This document shows positions 44,036 to 52,512 of a stretch of 64,000 bases of DNA, piece after piece. The first letter of the stretch is position 1. The number at the start of each line of letters is the position of its first letter. The stretch covers positions 186,001 through 250,000 of the forward strand of contig CALMQS010000039.1 in the NCBI GenBank assembly GCA_937871285.1. The letters are read 5' to 3'. The DNA comes from an uncultured Sphingobacteriales bacterium. GTDB taxonomy: Bacteria > Bacteroidota > Bacteroidia > Chitinophagales > Chitinophagaceae. Under the pieces are notes generated by a model. That model was not told the DNA's origin. It did no database searches and worked only from the letters and a program-made list of their open reading frames with translations. Made by a program: the position numbers and the translations under genes.

Positions 44036-47000
44036 ATGGCTATCAAAAAAGATAATCGCCCCAAATCAAATTTTTCCAAGATCACGATCAGCCTGGCTTC
44101 TCCTGATGCCATCCTGGAAAGATCTTATGGTGAGGTTTTGAAGCCTGAAACCATTAACTACCGTACCTATAAGCCCGAAAGGGATGGCTTGTTCTGCGAG
44201 CGGATCTTTGGGCCGGTAAAAGATTATGAATGCGCCTGTGGTAAGTATAAGCGTATCCGTTATAAGGGTATCGTTTGCGATCGCTGCGGTGTGGAAGTTA
44301 CAGAGAAGAAAGTGCGTCGCGAAAGAATGGGTCATATTAAGCTGGTAGTACCCGTAGTTCATATCTGGTATTTCAAAAGTCTTCCCAATAAAATCGGTTA
44401 CCTGCTGGGCATCAGCTCCAAAAAAATGGAAAGCATTGTATACTATGAAAGATACGTAGTTATACAGCCGGGGATACGGGAAGACCGTAACCTTAAAGTG
44501 GGAGACCTGCTGCCTGAAGAAGAATACTTGGAGATACTGGAAAACCTTCCTAAAGATAACCAGTACCTGCCGGATGATGATCCACAGAAGTTCATTGCTA
44601 AAATGGGTGCGGAAGCTATCCATGCCATGCTGGGAAGGATTGATCTTGACCAGTTAAGCTACGACCTGCGGAATGCCGCTGCTACCGAAACATCGCAGCA
44701 GCGTAAAGCGGATGCTTTAAAACGGTTAAGTGTGGTAGAATCTTTCCGCGATGCCAATGGCAGGATTGAAAATCGCCCGGAATGGATGGTAATGCAGTAT
44801 ATACCGGTTATTCCTCCGGAGCTTCGTCCTTTAGTTCCGTTGGATGGTGGTCGTTTCGCATCATCCGACCTCAATGATTTATATCGTCGTGTTATTATCC
44901 GTAATAATCGCTTAAAACGTTTGCTGGAGATCAAAGCGCCGGAAGTGATCCTGCGTAATGAAAAACGTATGCTCCAGGAAGCGATAGATTCACTTTTTGA
45001 TAACTCCCGTAAATCCAATGCGGTTAAAGCAGAAGGCGGACGTGCGTTAAAATCGCTGAGCGATGTGCTGAAAGGAAAGCAGGGTCGCTTCCGTCAGAAC
45101 CTGCTGGGTAAACGTGTTGACTATTCAGGCCGTTCTGTAATTGTGGTAGGACCTGATTTGAAGCTGCATGAATGCGGCTTACCCAAAGATATGGGTGCCG
45201 AATTGTTTAAACCGTTCATCATCCGCAAGCTTATTGAAAGAGGTATTGTGAAAACGGTAAAGAGCGCTCGGAAGCTCGTAGACCGTAAGGAAGCTATTGT
45301 TTGGGATATCCTTGAAAACATTCTTAAAGGCCATCCCATCATGCTCAACCGTGCCCCCACGCTGCACCGTTTATCAATTCAGGCATTTCAGCCAAAATTA
45401 GTGGAAGGCAAAGCCATACAATTACACCCGCTGGTATGTTCCGCGTTCAACGCCGACTTTGACGGTGACCAGATGGCGGTTCACGTTCCGCTGAGCAGTG
45501 CGGCTATTTTGGAAGCACAACTGCTGATGTTGTCTTCACACAACATCCTCAACCCGCAGAACGGCACACCTATTACGCTTCCTTCGCAGGACATGGTACT
45601 GGGTTTGTATTATATTTCAAAAGGGAAGAAATCAACCGAAACCGAAAAAATAAAGGGCGAAGGGAAAAGTTTTTACAGTGCCGAGGAGGTAATTATCGCT
45701 TATAACGAAGGCAAGGTTGACTTGCATGCTCCTATAAAAGTACGGGCTACTATCCGTAAAGATAATGGCGAGATGCTGAAGAAACTGATAGATACCACAG
45801 TAGGCCGTGTAATATTTAACCAGTTTGTTCCTGAAGAAGTAGGCTTTATCAATGCGCTGCTTACCAAAAAATCGCTCCGGGAGATCATTGGCGATATCAT
45901 TAAGATCACCAATGTTCCCAAAACGGCTAAATTCCTTGATGATATCAAGCAATTAGGCTTCCGTACGGCGTTCAAGGGAGGACTTTCCTTTAATATTAAT
46001 GACCTTGTTATTCCGCAGTTGAAGCAGGAGCTGGTAGATTCAGCATCAGATGAAGTGAAGGAAGTTTGGGAAAACTACAATATGGGTCTTATTACCAATA
46101 ACGAACGGTATAACCAGATCATTGATATATGGTCGCGTGTGGATACCCGTGTTACGGAAACCCTTATACGTGAAATGGCAACCGATAAACAGGGATTCAA
46201 CTCTGTGTATATGATGCTGGATTCGGGTGCACGTGGCAGTAAGCAACAGGTAAAACAGTTGGCAGGAATAAGAGGATTAATGGCCAAGCCGCGTAAAAGT
46301 GGCTCCTCGGGATCAGAAATTATTGAAAACCCGATCTTATCCAACTTTAAGGATGGACTGAATGTACTGGAATATTTTATCTCAACACACGGCGCCCGTA
46401 AAGGGTTGGCTGATACCGCTTTAAAAACAGCGGATGCCGGTTACCTTACCCGTCGTTTGGTTGACGTTGCCCAGGATGTAGTGATTAATGAAGAAGACTG
46501 TGGTACACTGCGTGGTATTGCGATCAGCGCTTTAAAAGACAATGAAGATGTTGTTGAGCCTTTATATGACCGGATATTAGGACGTACCTCTGTACACGAT
46601 ATTTACAATCCGGTAACGGATGAACTGATCCTTGGCGCCGGAGAACAAATTACAGAAGATATTGCGAAGACCATTGAAGAAAGCGGGATAGAAACGGTAG
46701 AGATACGCTCGGTATTAACATGCGAAAGTAAGCGTGGTGTGTGTGTAAAATGCTATGGACTTAACCTGGCAACGGGTTATCTTACACAGAGAGGAGATGC
46801 GGTAGGTATAATTGCCGCTCAGTCTATTGGCGAACCGGGTACCCAGTTAACCCTGCGTACCTTCCACGTGGGTGGTGTGGCAGGTTCCGCTTCGGTGGAT
46901 TCACAGTTAGCCGCTAAGTTCGATGGTACAGTGCAGTTTGACGGGTTACGTACCGTAACTGCCGACAATAACCAGGGAGAGAAGGTACAGATTGTAATTG

Positions 47001-48328
47001 GCCGTACAGGTGAGATGAGGATCATTGATGTAAAAAATGACAGGCTGCTGATCACTAATAATATTCCTTACGGCGCTACCTTAAATGTAAAAGATGGCCA
47101 GAAAGTAGAAAAAGGGGATATCATTTGCTCATGGGATCCGTTCAATAATGTTATTGTTTCTGAACAGGCCGGTACCATTAAATTTGACAGCGTACTGGAA
47201 GGATTTACTTATCGTGAAGAAGCAGATGAGCAAACAGGGCATCGTGAAAAAGTAGTAATAGAAACAAAAGATAAGACCAAGATACCTATGCTTATAGTGG
47301 AAGGAAAGGAAGTTAAAACCTATAACCTTCCCGTAGGTTCGCATATTGTGGTGGATGAAACCGAAGAGGTTCGTGCCGGTCAGGTGTTGGTAAAAATTCC
47401 GCGTGTACTGGGCAAGCTGCGTGATATTACCGGTGGCTTACCGCGTGTAACGGAATTGTTTGAAGCACGTAACCCGGGCAATCCTGCCATTGTTTCCGAA
47501 ATTGACGGGGTTGTTTCTTTTGGTGTGGTAAAACGGGGTAACCGCGAAATCATTATCGAAGCTAAGGACGGCGTAGTTAAAAAATACCTGGTTCCGCTTA
47601 CCAGGCAGATTCTTGTACAGGACGGCGACTTTGTAAGAGCGGGCACACCTTTATCTGACGGTCAGATAGCGCCTGCAGATATCCTTAATATTAAAGGACC
47701 ATTTGCCGTACAGGAATACGTGGTGAATGAGATCCAGGAAGTATACCGCTTACAGGGCGTACGCATCAATGATAAGCACATTGAGGTAATTGTGAGGCAG
47801 ATGATGAAGAAAATTGAAATTGTTGAGCCGGGCGATACCAAGTTCCTGGAAGAAGACCTGGAAGACCGCTTTGAATTTATTGAAGAGAACGACTGGATAT
47901 ACGATAAAAAGGTAGTAACAGAGCCGGGCGATTCTGCTAAGCTGCGTGCGGGACAGATCGTAAGCTTGCGCGAGCTGCGGGAAGAAAACTCTATCCTTCG
48001 CAGGAGCGATAAGAAGCTGGCAGAATACAGAGACGCTAATCCTGCTACTTCCAAGCCCGTATTACTGGGTATTACCAAGGCGTCACTGGGTACGCATAGC
48101 TGGATTTCCGCAGCATCGTTCCAGGAAACCACCAAGGTGCTGAGTTCGGCTGCCATACAGGGTAAGGCTGATGATATGCTGGGATTGAAGGAAAACGTAA
48201 TTACCGGCCACCCCATACCTGCAGGTACAGGGTTGCGTGAATTCGACAATGTGATCGTAGGCAGCAAGGAAGAATACGAATTATTGCAAACTACCCGCGA
48301 AGCCATGAGCTTTGATGAAGAAGAATAG
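44036..48328 (+). CDS. rpoC: RNA polymerase beta' subunit
   Basis: Beta' subunit, 1430 residues. The N-terminal zinc ribbon is [20 protein letters not shown]. The active-site loop [15 protein letters not shown] carries the three Mg-binding aspartates. The second zinc site is at [13 protein letters not shown]. The trigger-loop region [20 protein letters not shown] is intact. A standard housekeeping gene, co-transcribed with rpoB and followed by a strong terminator. Confidence 0.99.
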   Translation: MAIKKDNRPKSNFSKITISLASPDAILERSYGEVLKPETINYRTYKPERDGLFCERIFGPVKDYECACGKYKRIRYKGIVCDRCGVEVTEKKVRRERMGHIKLVVPVVHIWYFKSLPNKIGYLLGISSKKMESIVYYERYVVIQPGIREDRNLKVGDLLPEEEYLEILENLPKDNQYLPDDDPQKFIAKMGAEAIHAMLGRIDLDQLSYDLRNAAATETSQQRKADALKRLSVVESFRDANGRIENRPEWMVMQYIPVIPPELRPLVPLDGGRFASSDLNDLYRRVIIRNNRLKRLLEIKAPEVILRNEKRMLQEAIDSLFDNSRKSNAVKAEGGRALKSLSDVLKGKQGRFRQNLLGKRVDYSGRSVIVVGPDLKLHECGLPKDMGAELFKPFIIRKLIERGIVKTVKSARKLVDRKEAIVWDILENILKGHPIMLNRAPTLHRLSIQAFQPKLVEGKAIQLHPLVCSAFNADFDGDQMAVHVPLSSAAILEAQLLMLSSHNILNPQNGTPITLPSQDMVLGLYYISKGKKSTETEKIKGEGKSFYSAEEVIIAYNEGKVDLHAPIKVRATIRKDNGEMLKKLIDTTVGRVIFNQFVPEEVGFINALLTKKSLREIIGDIIKITNVPKTAKFLDDIKQLGFRTAFKGGLSFNINDLVIPQLKQELVDSASDEVKEVWENYNMGLITNNERYNQIIDIWSRVDTRVTETLIREMATDKQGFNSVYMMLDSGARGSKQQVKQLAGIRGLMAKPRKSGSSGSEIIENPILSNFKDGLNVLEYFISTHGARKGLADTALKTADAGYLTRRLVDVAQDVVINEEDCGTLRGIAISALKDNEDVVEPLYDRILGRTSVHDIYNPVTDELILGAGEQITEDIAKTIEESGIETVEIRSVLTCESKRGVCVKCYGLNLATGYLTQRGDAVGIIAAQSIGEPGTQLTLRTFHVGGVAGSASVDSQLAAKFDGTVQFDGLRTVTADNNQGEKVQIVIGRTGEMRIIDVKNDRLLITNNIPYGATLNVKDGQKVEKGDIICSWDPFNNVIVSEQAGTIKFDSVLEGFTYREEADEQTGHREKVVIETKDKTKIPMLIVEGKEVKTYNLPVGSHIVVDETEEVRAGQVLVKIPRVLGKLRDITGGLPRVTELFEARNPGNPAIVSEIDGVVSFGVVKRGNREIIIEAKDGVVKKYLVPLTRQILVQDGDFVRAGTPLSDGQIAPADILNIKGPFAVQEYVVNEIQEVYRLQGVRINDKHIEVIVRQMMKKIEIVEPGDTKFLEEDLEDRFEFIEENDWIYDKKVVTEPGDSAKLRAGQIVSLRELREENSILRRSDKKLAEYRDANPATSKPVLLGITKASLGTHSWISAASFQETTKVLSSAAIQGKADDMLGLKENVITGHPIPAGTGLREFDNVIVGSKEEYELLQTTREAMSFDEEE

Positions 48329-48347
48329 TTTGTTAAAATAATATAAC

Positions 48348-48380
48348 AGGAGCAGAGCTGCAGGCTTCTGCTCCTTTTTT
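48348..48380 (+). terminator. Terminator after rpoC
   Basis: AGGAGCAGA (48348-48356) pairs with TCTGCTCCT (48367-48375), a perfect 9-base stem with a 10-base loop, followed by a run of Ts. It ends the rpoBC transcript 20 bases after the stop codon. Confidence 0.9.
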
Positions 48381-48406
48381 ATTCCATAATTTGCAAAAAA
48401 ATACGC

Positions 48407-49018
48407 ATGAAGTATCTTTCCATAGTATTGAGCTCAATCGCTTTAATCCTTGCGGGTATATTATTTTACCAGTATCAAACACAAAACACAAAGTTGCGCG
48501 GACTGGTTACTGAGGTGCGTTCCGGGGATACAGCACAGGCAAAAGTGTTAAAGATCGCTTATGTTGACTTAGATTCTATAGACGCGAGATTTGAGTTTTA
48601 TAAAGGTAAAATTGAAGCTTTTGAAAAGAAGAAAGACGGGTTAGACCGCCAGTTGAACGGCGCCTATCAGCAATTGGATAAACGACGGATAGATTTCCTG
48701 CAAAAGGGAAACGCCATTACCCAGGCTGAAGCGGATGCTTTTAAGAAGGAATACGACCAGCAATTGCAATACCTCGAAAATCAGCGCCGCAAAACGGAGC
48801 AGGATGTACAGCAGGAAGCGATGATCATGCGCGACGACATTTTTAAAAAGATCAATGATTATTTATCGGGCTACTGTAAAGAACGGGGTTATACTTATGT
48901 TTTTTCGTATTCGAGAAACGCGAATATCTTTTTGTATGAAGACCCTGTATTTAATATTACGGAAGATGTGATTGCCGGGTTGAACACGATGTATAAAAAC
49001 GAAGACAAGAAAAAATAG
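48407..49018 (+). CDS. OmpH/Skp-family periplasmic chaperone
   Basis: 203 residues. An N-terminal hydrophobic segment (IVLSSIALILAGILFYQY) serves as a signal or anchor. A long coiled coil follows (about 65-150, FEKKKDGLDRQLNGAYQQLD, KKEYDQQLQYLENQRRKTEQ), the tentacle region of Skp. The strand IAYVDLDSIDARFEFY corresponds to the conserved Skp opening. The C-terminus (YTYVFSYSRNANIFLYEDP) closes the trimer body. It is expected to hold outer-membrane proteins unfolded in the periplasm. No bamA or lpxD lies beside it, unlike in many Gram-negatives. Confidence 0.85.
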   Translation: MKYLSIVLSSIALILAGILFYQYQTQNTKLRGLVTEVRSGDTAQAKVLKIAYVDLDSIDARFEFYKGKIEAFEKKKDGLDRQLNGAYQQLDKRRIDFLQKGNAITQAEADAFKKEYDQQLQYLENQRRKTEQDVQQEAMIMRDDIFKKINDYLSGYCKERGYTYVFSYSRNANIFLYEDPVFNITEDVIAGLNTMYKNEDKKK

Positions 49019-49050
49019 CAGGCAGGAGCGGCAGAATGTATTATCTTCAA

Positions 49051-49075
49051 ATCCCGGAAAGTTCCGGGATTTTTT
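49051..49075 (+). terminator. Terminator abutting the next start codon
   Basis: ATCCCGGA (49051-49058) pairs with TCCGGGAT (49063-49070), followed by TTTTT directly before the ATG at 49076. It should end the OmpH-family transcript, yet it leaves no room for a separate leader for the permease gene. Confidence 0.8.
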
Positions 49076-50497
49076 ATGGCAGAAAATACCTCAAAGCAGT
49101 TTAAACCCACGCTGGGTTTACTGGATGCTACCATGCTGGTGGCCGGGTCAATGATTGGATCGGGCATATTTATCGTGAGCGCCGAAATTGCCCGTAATGT
49201 GGGGAGCGCAGGCGTTTTGGTGATGATGTGGATACTGACGGGTATTATTACTTCAATTGCCGCGCTGAGTTATGGCGAGCTGTCGGGCATGTTTCCCCGG
49301 GCCGGCGGACAATATGTTTACCTGCGGGAAGCGTATAATCCCTTCGTAGCTTTTTTATTCGGATGGACGCAGTTTGGCGTAATTCAAACCGGCACCATTG
49401 CCGCGGTGGCAGTTGCCTTTGCTAAATTCACCGCGTATCTTATTCCGGCCTTCGGTGAACAAAATATTGTACTTAGCATTGGCCGCTTTACCATTTCCGG
49501 CGCACAGGTACTGGCCATTACTTCTATTGTGTTACTTACCTATGTAAACAGCCGTGGCGTTAAAAACGGCAAGATCATTCAAACCAGCTTTACCTTAATC
49601 AAAATCCTGTCATTAGTAGGGCTAACCGTATTTGGCTTTTTAATGGGCGCCAAAGCGGAAGTGTGGAATGCCAACTGGCAGCATGCATGGACGTTCAGCA
49701 GTATGGCTAATGTAAACGGACAAACGGTTACTACGCTGCTGTCTGGACTGGCGCTGTTCGGTGCTGTTGCTGTTTCCATGAAAGGCACTTTGTTCAGCAG
49801 TGATGCGTGGAATAATGTAACCTTTATTGCAGCAGAAATTAAATCGCCCCAAAAAAATATAGGCAGGGCATTATTCCTCGGAACAAGCATTGTTACCATT
49901 ATTTACGTAGCTACCAACCTCATGTATCTGGCGGTGCTTCCTTTTAATGAAATTGCGTTTGCCGTTAACGACAGGGTGGGTGTGGCGGCAGCCGAAAAAA
50001 TATTTGGCGGCAGCGGTTCGCTTATTGTGGCGGTAATGATCATGATCTCCACCTTCGGTTGTAACAACGGACTCATATTGGCGGGTGCCCGTATTTATTA
50101 TACCATGGCAAAGGATGGATTATTTTTTAAGAAGGCAGGTAATTTGAATAAATACAGTGTTCCGGGCCGCGGACTGTGGATACAATGCATATGGGCTTCA
50201 GCGTTATGCCTTACAGGCAGCTATAACGATTTGCTGGCCATGGTGATATTTGGCGTGCTGGTGTTTTATGTGCTTACCATAGCGGGTATTTATATATTGC
50301 GCAAAAAACAGCCTGGCATTCCGCGCAGCTATAAAGCATTCGGCTACCCGGTACTGCCCATGGTATATATACTGGCTGCCACTGCGTTGGCCATATTGCT
50401 GCTGATTTTTGAAAGCAACTATACCATTCCGGGTTTGGGTATTATTTTGCTGGGCATTCCGGTGTATTATTTAGCGAGACGAAGGTTGAGCATTTGA
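49076..50497 (+). CDS. APC-family amino acid permease
   Basis: 473 residues, about 12 membrane segments. The family signature is GSMIGSGIFIVSAEIARNVG in the first segment, followed by ALSYGELSGMFPRAGGQYVY. It is not closely like the ethanolamine-type permease at 1937: this one belongs to the L-type or general amino acid permease branch, so the substrate is probably a neutral amino acid. Its start codon touches the T-run of a terminator, so initiation needs either an internal start (the next Met is at residue 20, too far into the first helix) or read-through. The gap after it is a 250-base heptamer tract whose first units overlap the stop codon. Confidence 0.88.
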   Translation: MAENTSKQFKPTLGLLDATMLVAGSMIGSGIFIVSAEIARNVGSAGVLVMMWILTGIITSIAALSYGELSGMFPRAGGQYVYLREAYNPFVAFLFGWTQFGVIQTGTIAAVAVAFAKFTAYLIPAFGEQNIVLSIGRFTISGAQVLAITSIVLLTYVNSRGVKNGKIIQTSFTLIKILSLVGLTVFGFLMGAKAEVWNANWQHAWTFSSMANVNGQTVTTLLSGLALFGAVAVSMKGTLFSSDAWNNVTFIAAEIKSPQKNIGRALFLGTSIVTIIYVATNLMYLAVLPFNEIAFAVNDRVGVAAAEKIFGGSGSLIVAVMIMISTFGCNNGLILAGARIYYTMAKDGLFFKKAGNLNKYSVPGRGLWIQCIWASALCLTGSYNDLLAMVIFGVLVFYVLTIAGIYILRKKQPGIPRSYKAFGYPVLPMVYILAATALAILLLIFESNYTIPGLGIILLGIPVYYLARRRLSI

Positions 50498-50744
50498 GCA
50501 GTTGAGAATGTGAGAAATGTGAGAATGTGAAAATGTGGTGCAGGTTACAAGTTGCATGTTGCAGGGAGAAATGCAAAGCACTAAAAGACAAGAACCAAAG
50601 AAATCTCAAATATGAAATCCGAAATCTTAAGCTTGAAATCCGAAGAGCACAACAAAAAATTAAAAACCATAAACTTCCGAAATTCCAAATCTGAGGTCTG
50701 AGAGCTAATAGCTGATCGCCATCTCAAATTTAAAATCCGTTAAG
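50486..50744. repeat. Long 7-base-unit tract between the permease and rfaE1 genes
   Basis: Thirty-seven units can be written in one register across 259 bases. Three themes appear in order: tttgagc/agttgag/gagaatg, then aggttac/aagttgc/atgttgc, then ctcaaat/atgaaat/ccgaaat/ttgaaat, ending attccaa/atctgag/gtctgag/agctaat/agctgat. The first two units overlap the permease C-terminal codons, and the tract stops two bases before the rfaE1 ATG. It contains no credible gene and is the longest such tract in the window. Confidence 0.85.
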
Positions 50745-50746
50745 GC

Positions 50747-51736
50747 ATGAACGATGTAGCAAACCTTTTTGAGTCCTTTAAAAATATAAAAGTGGGCATA
50801 GTGGGCGATGTGATGCTGGATACCTATATGTGGGGGAAGGTAGACCGTATATCACCCGAAGCACCCGTGCCCGTTGTGGCTGTAAATAAAAAAGAATACC
50901 GTATTGGTGGTGCAGGCAATGTGGCGCTGAACATTTGCTCGCTGGGTGGCAAGGCATCGGTGATATCGGTAACGGGCAACGATGATGATGGGAATGCCCT
51001 GCAGAAAATGTTTACGGAGCAGGGCATTGATACCACGTTTTTATTGCAAAGCGATAAGCGGATCACTACCAATAAGATCCGCGTTATTGGCCGCAACCAG
51101 CAAATGATGCGGTTAGACCAGGAAGTTACCGGTAACCTGGGCTATGAAGACGAGAACCGGCTGATACTGGCCGTGCAGCATTATATAGCTCAGGAAAAGC
51201 CGCAGGTAATTATCATAGAAGATTACAATAAGGGGGTGCTTACGGAACTGGCGATACAAAAAATAATTGACCTGTGCCGGCACAACCACATTATTACCGC
51301 AGTTGATCCCAAGCGAAAAAATTTTTTCGCGTATAAAGGAGTGGATATTTTTAAGCCCAATTTAAAGGAAGCGATGGAAGGGCTTAACATCATTGCCGGC
51401 AATGTGGATGAACAATTGCTGGAGGATATTCATGCGGCATTAGTAGAAAAGCTACAACACCACATTTCTTTCATTACGCTTTCTGAAAAGGGAGTGTTTT
51501 ACAGGCAGGGTAACGCCGGGGGTATAGTGCCATCGCATATCCGTAATATAGCCGATGTGAGCGGCGCGGGCGATACAGTGATAGCCGTTGCCTCCCTGGT
51601 ATATGCCGCCACACGAAACGTGAAGCTGATGGCGGAAACCGCTAATATTGCCGGTGGGCTGGTATGCGAAATAGTAGGTACCGCGGCTATTAATAAAGAA
51701 GCGTTATTGAAGGAATGTCGGCTGCTGTTGCACTGA
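50747..51736 (+). CDS. rfaE1: D-glycero-beta-D-manno-heptose 7-phosphate kinase
   Basis: PfkB-family kinase of 329 residues matching the kinase half of HldE. It phosphorylates heptose 7-phosphate at C1 in ADP-heptose synthesis for lipopolysaccharide. Family marks are KVGIVGDVMLDTYMWGKVDR, SPEAPVPVV, RIGGAGNVALN and the C-terminal DVSGAGDT with catalytic Asp276. It is a free-standing kinase domain; the adenylyltransferase half (RfaE2) must be elsewhere. A terminator follows within 25 bases. Confidence 0.94.
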   Translation: MNDVANLFESFKNIKVGIVGDVMLDTYMWGKVDRISPEAPVPVVAVNKKEYRIGGAGNVALNICSLGGKASVISVTGNDDDGNALQKMFTEQGIDTTFLLQSDKRITTNKIRVIGRNQQMMRLDQEVTGNLGYEDENRLILAVQHYIAQEKPQVIIIEDYNKGVLTELAIQKIIDLCRHNHIITAVDPKRKNFFAYKGVDIFKPNLKEAMEGLNIIAGNVDEQLLEDIHAALVEKLQHHISFITLSEKGVFYRQGNAGGIVPSHIRNIADVSGAGDTVIAVASLVYAATRNVKLMAETANIAGGLVCEIVGTAAINKEALLKECRLLLH

Positions 51737-51759
51737 TTTTTGCAAATACCAAAAATTGT

Positions 51760-51791
51760 AAAGCCCCTGTACGGGGAATCACAGGCTTTTT
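51760..51791 (+). terminator. Terminator after rfaE1
   Basis: AAAGCC plus TGT on the left pair with ACAGGCTTT on the right with a two-base bulge; the right arm runs into five Ts. It lies 24 bases after the stop codon. Confidence 0.7.
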
Positions 51792-51916
51792 CCGTGGGAG
51801 GTAAAAATTTCTGAAAGTCACCGGTGTCCCCCAAAGTCTCACTATGTAACAGGTTACTGCTTATTTCTTTTATTAATCCTTGGCACTTGTCATTTAGATT
51901 GGGTTGGCAAAAAATT

Positions 51917-52480
51917 TCATTGGCTGAGAAATGGCTTTAGATTGAATATAGTGGATTCTCGTTCGATTATTTTTCCTATAAGATTCACAGTCATTGGGAT
52001 GTGATTATTGTTTTTTATACGTCTTATCGCCAATTCAATACTGATACTCGCCATTTCTTCACAAGGCTGAATATATGTGGTAAGGGGATATTTAAGATGT
52101 TGGGAATATTTCATATTATCAAAACCGCATATTAAACAATCCGAAGTAATCTTAACATCAATCTTTTCTAATGATGATAACAACAAAGCGGCAGTTGAAT
52201 CATTGGCGCAAATAATACCCGTTTTGCCTTTTTCAATTTTAAGTGTTTTTATATAATCGATATCAGAAGGATCTACGCAGTATATATTCTCGTCTGTAAA
52301 TTTTAAATGGATTAAAACAAGAGGAATATTTACACTGGTAATTTTATTAAATATTCTATAAATGAAAGGATATTTGACCCTCCGGTAATTAGCAATAGTT
52401 GTTAGCTTGTAATTGGATGTTGTTACCGGTCGTAAAGCCCGATGTGATAATCTGGCTTTAATATCTCTTTTATTACGGAT
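51917..52480 (-). pseudogene. LacI/GntR-type sugar regulator lacking its DNA-binding domain
   Basis: Reading the minus strand from about 52480 gives a continuous frame of some 188 residues. It includes KYPFIYRIFNKITSVNIPLV, CVDPSDIDYIKTLKIEKGKT, GIICANDSTAALLLSSLEKI, CLICGFDNMKYSQHLKYPLT and PCEEMASISIELAIRRI. This is the periplasmic-binding-protein-like ligand domain of LacI or GntR/AraR-type regulators. No ATG or helix-turn-helix precedes it: an in-frame stop lies just upstream, next to the start of the GH32 gene. A full-length regulator would be about 340 residues. The annotated-looking TTG start at 52186 would keep only 90 residues and is not credible. It is probably the decayed regulator of the adjacent GH32 genes. 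Confidence 0.75.
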
Positions 52481-52512
52481 TTATTGATTTGTATAAATTT
52501 AAAAAATGTTTC

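Noticed and set aside
51917..52186. 90-residue protein from a TTG start
   Set aside because: The frame continues upstream with clear regulator sequence to about 52480, so the short version is only the end of a truncated gene.
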